From: an uncultured Pseudomonadota bacterium
Lineage (GTDB): Bacteria > Pseudomonadota > Alphaproteobacteria > RF32 > CAG-239
Length of the DNA stretch: 32,476 nt
Direction: 5' to 3'
NCBI GenBank assembly: GCA_949292335.1
Contig: CASEYY010000045.1
Location: 1-32,476 of the forward strand
Both the position numbers and the translations under genes were made by a program. The notes below the pieces were generated by a model, which worked only from the letters and a program-made list of their open reading frames with translations, did not search any database and was not told the DNA's origin. This document shows, in pieces, positions 32,286 through 32,476 of this stretch. Each line of letters starts with the position of its first letter. The first letter of the stretch is position 1.

Positions 32286-32416
32286 TTTCTTTTTAAGAAA
32301 AAATATGGTAAAATAAAATCCGTACGGAGTAGCTGTCCGTGCGGATTTTTCTTAAGAAAACCAAGATTTAAGGACGCAACAAGGATGTTGAGTAAAGTAC
32401 TTAAACATAGCCTCTT
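32277..32416. repeat. Right arm of the 140-bp inverted repeat
   Basis: It is the reverse complement of 1-140 with five visible differences and no gaps. It includes the stop codon of the last membrane protein gene, a terminator hairpin, and the left half of the cloverleaf-like block that continues to 32467. Confidence 0.9.
32315..32350 (+). terminator. Terminator of the dnaE-membrane protein genes
   Basis: AAAATCCGTACGG (32315-32327) pairs with CCGTGCGGATTTT with one U-G wobble, then TTCTT. It is the counterpart of 68-102 in the left arm; only the loop differs. Confidence 0.85.
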
Positions 32417-32467
32417 TAGTGAGGAATTTCGGGCTTTCTGCCGTTTGGCGGAGAGTTTTGTTGCGTC
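32373..32467. repeat. Cloverleaf-like structured repeat
   Basis: A perfect 10-bp closing stem, GACGCAACAA (32373-32382) with TTGTTGCGTC (32458-32467), encloses three hairpins. They are ATGTT/AACAT with AGTA/TACT (32385-32408), CCTC-TTTAGT-GAGG (32411-32424), and CTGCC-GTTT-GGCGG (32438-32451). The first part is duplicated at the left window edge (1-45). No protein is encoded. It resembles a structured RNA or a palindromic mobile repeat. Confidence 0.65.
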
Positions 32468-32476
32468 TATAGTATG

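Overview
The window looks like chromosomal DNA from a low-GC alphaproteobacterium, probably an uncultured host- or gut-associated lineage (inference). The evidence is gene content and order. A plsX-rpmF-DUF177 block diverges from bamE, and ihfA sits beside a MerR regulator. sspB is followed by an RHH_4 protein, ptsP lies near prfA, and there is a ferritin-VIT1 fusion of the MbfA type. Most telling is a circularly permuted, two-piece tmRNA gene (minus strand, about 18753-19069), an alphaproteobacterial hallmark.

Layout. 1-140 is a repeat that recurs inverted at 32277-32416 and carries the terminators of the outermost genes. 142-3828: Nudix hydrolase (-), then a ygiW-qseB-qseC-like operon (+) preceded by a PmrA/QseB-type box, then a nitroreductase (-). 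3829-6895 is an AT-rich accessory island at a tRNA-Pro(GGG) gene. It has tRNA fragments on both sides of the intact tRNA, a MunI-like type II restriction system (endonuclease, controller protein, MT-A70 methyltransferase) and a BioG-like esterase. 7044-11008: MATE transporter, beta carbonic anhydrase, ferritin-VIT iron transporter, and a Ca/Na antiporter (-). 11030-13873 (-): MerR, ihfA, plsX, rpmF, DUF177. 13944-17160: bamE (+), then trmJ, two secreted proteins of unknown function and cysE (-). 17252-18274: alpha/beta hydrolase (+), RHH protein and sspB (-). 18753-19069: tmRNA (-), feeding directly into sspB. 19198-20560: folA-thyA (+). 20561-21383 is a long gene-free stretch dense in RNA-like structure, including two copies of a 62-63-nt core enclosed by unrelated but self-complementary stems. 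21384-22540 (-): a single-domain degenerate DEAD-box-like protein and a cupin phosphomannose isomerase. 22637-32285 (+): ptsP, rodZ-like, prfA, dnaE and two multi-pass membrane proteins.

Functional links. tmRNA tags stalled peptides and SspB delivers tagged proteins to ClpXP, so ssrA-sspB is a coherent ribosome-rescue and proteolysis unit. folA-thyA couples dihydrofolate recycling to dTMP synthesis. The restriction genes form a self-contained unit with a divergent, probably C-protein-controlled promoter region; I found no CAATTG site in the window by eye. The most unusual signals are non-coding: the twin structured cores (20736-20936), a cloverleaf-like repeat at the right edge (32373-32467), and the tRNA-Pro debris around 3943-4512.
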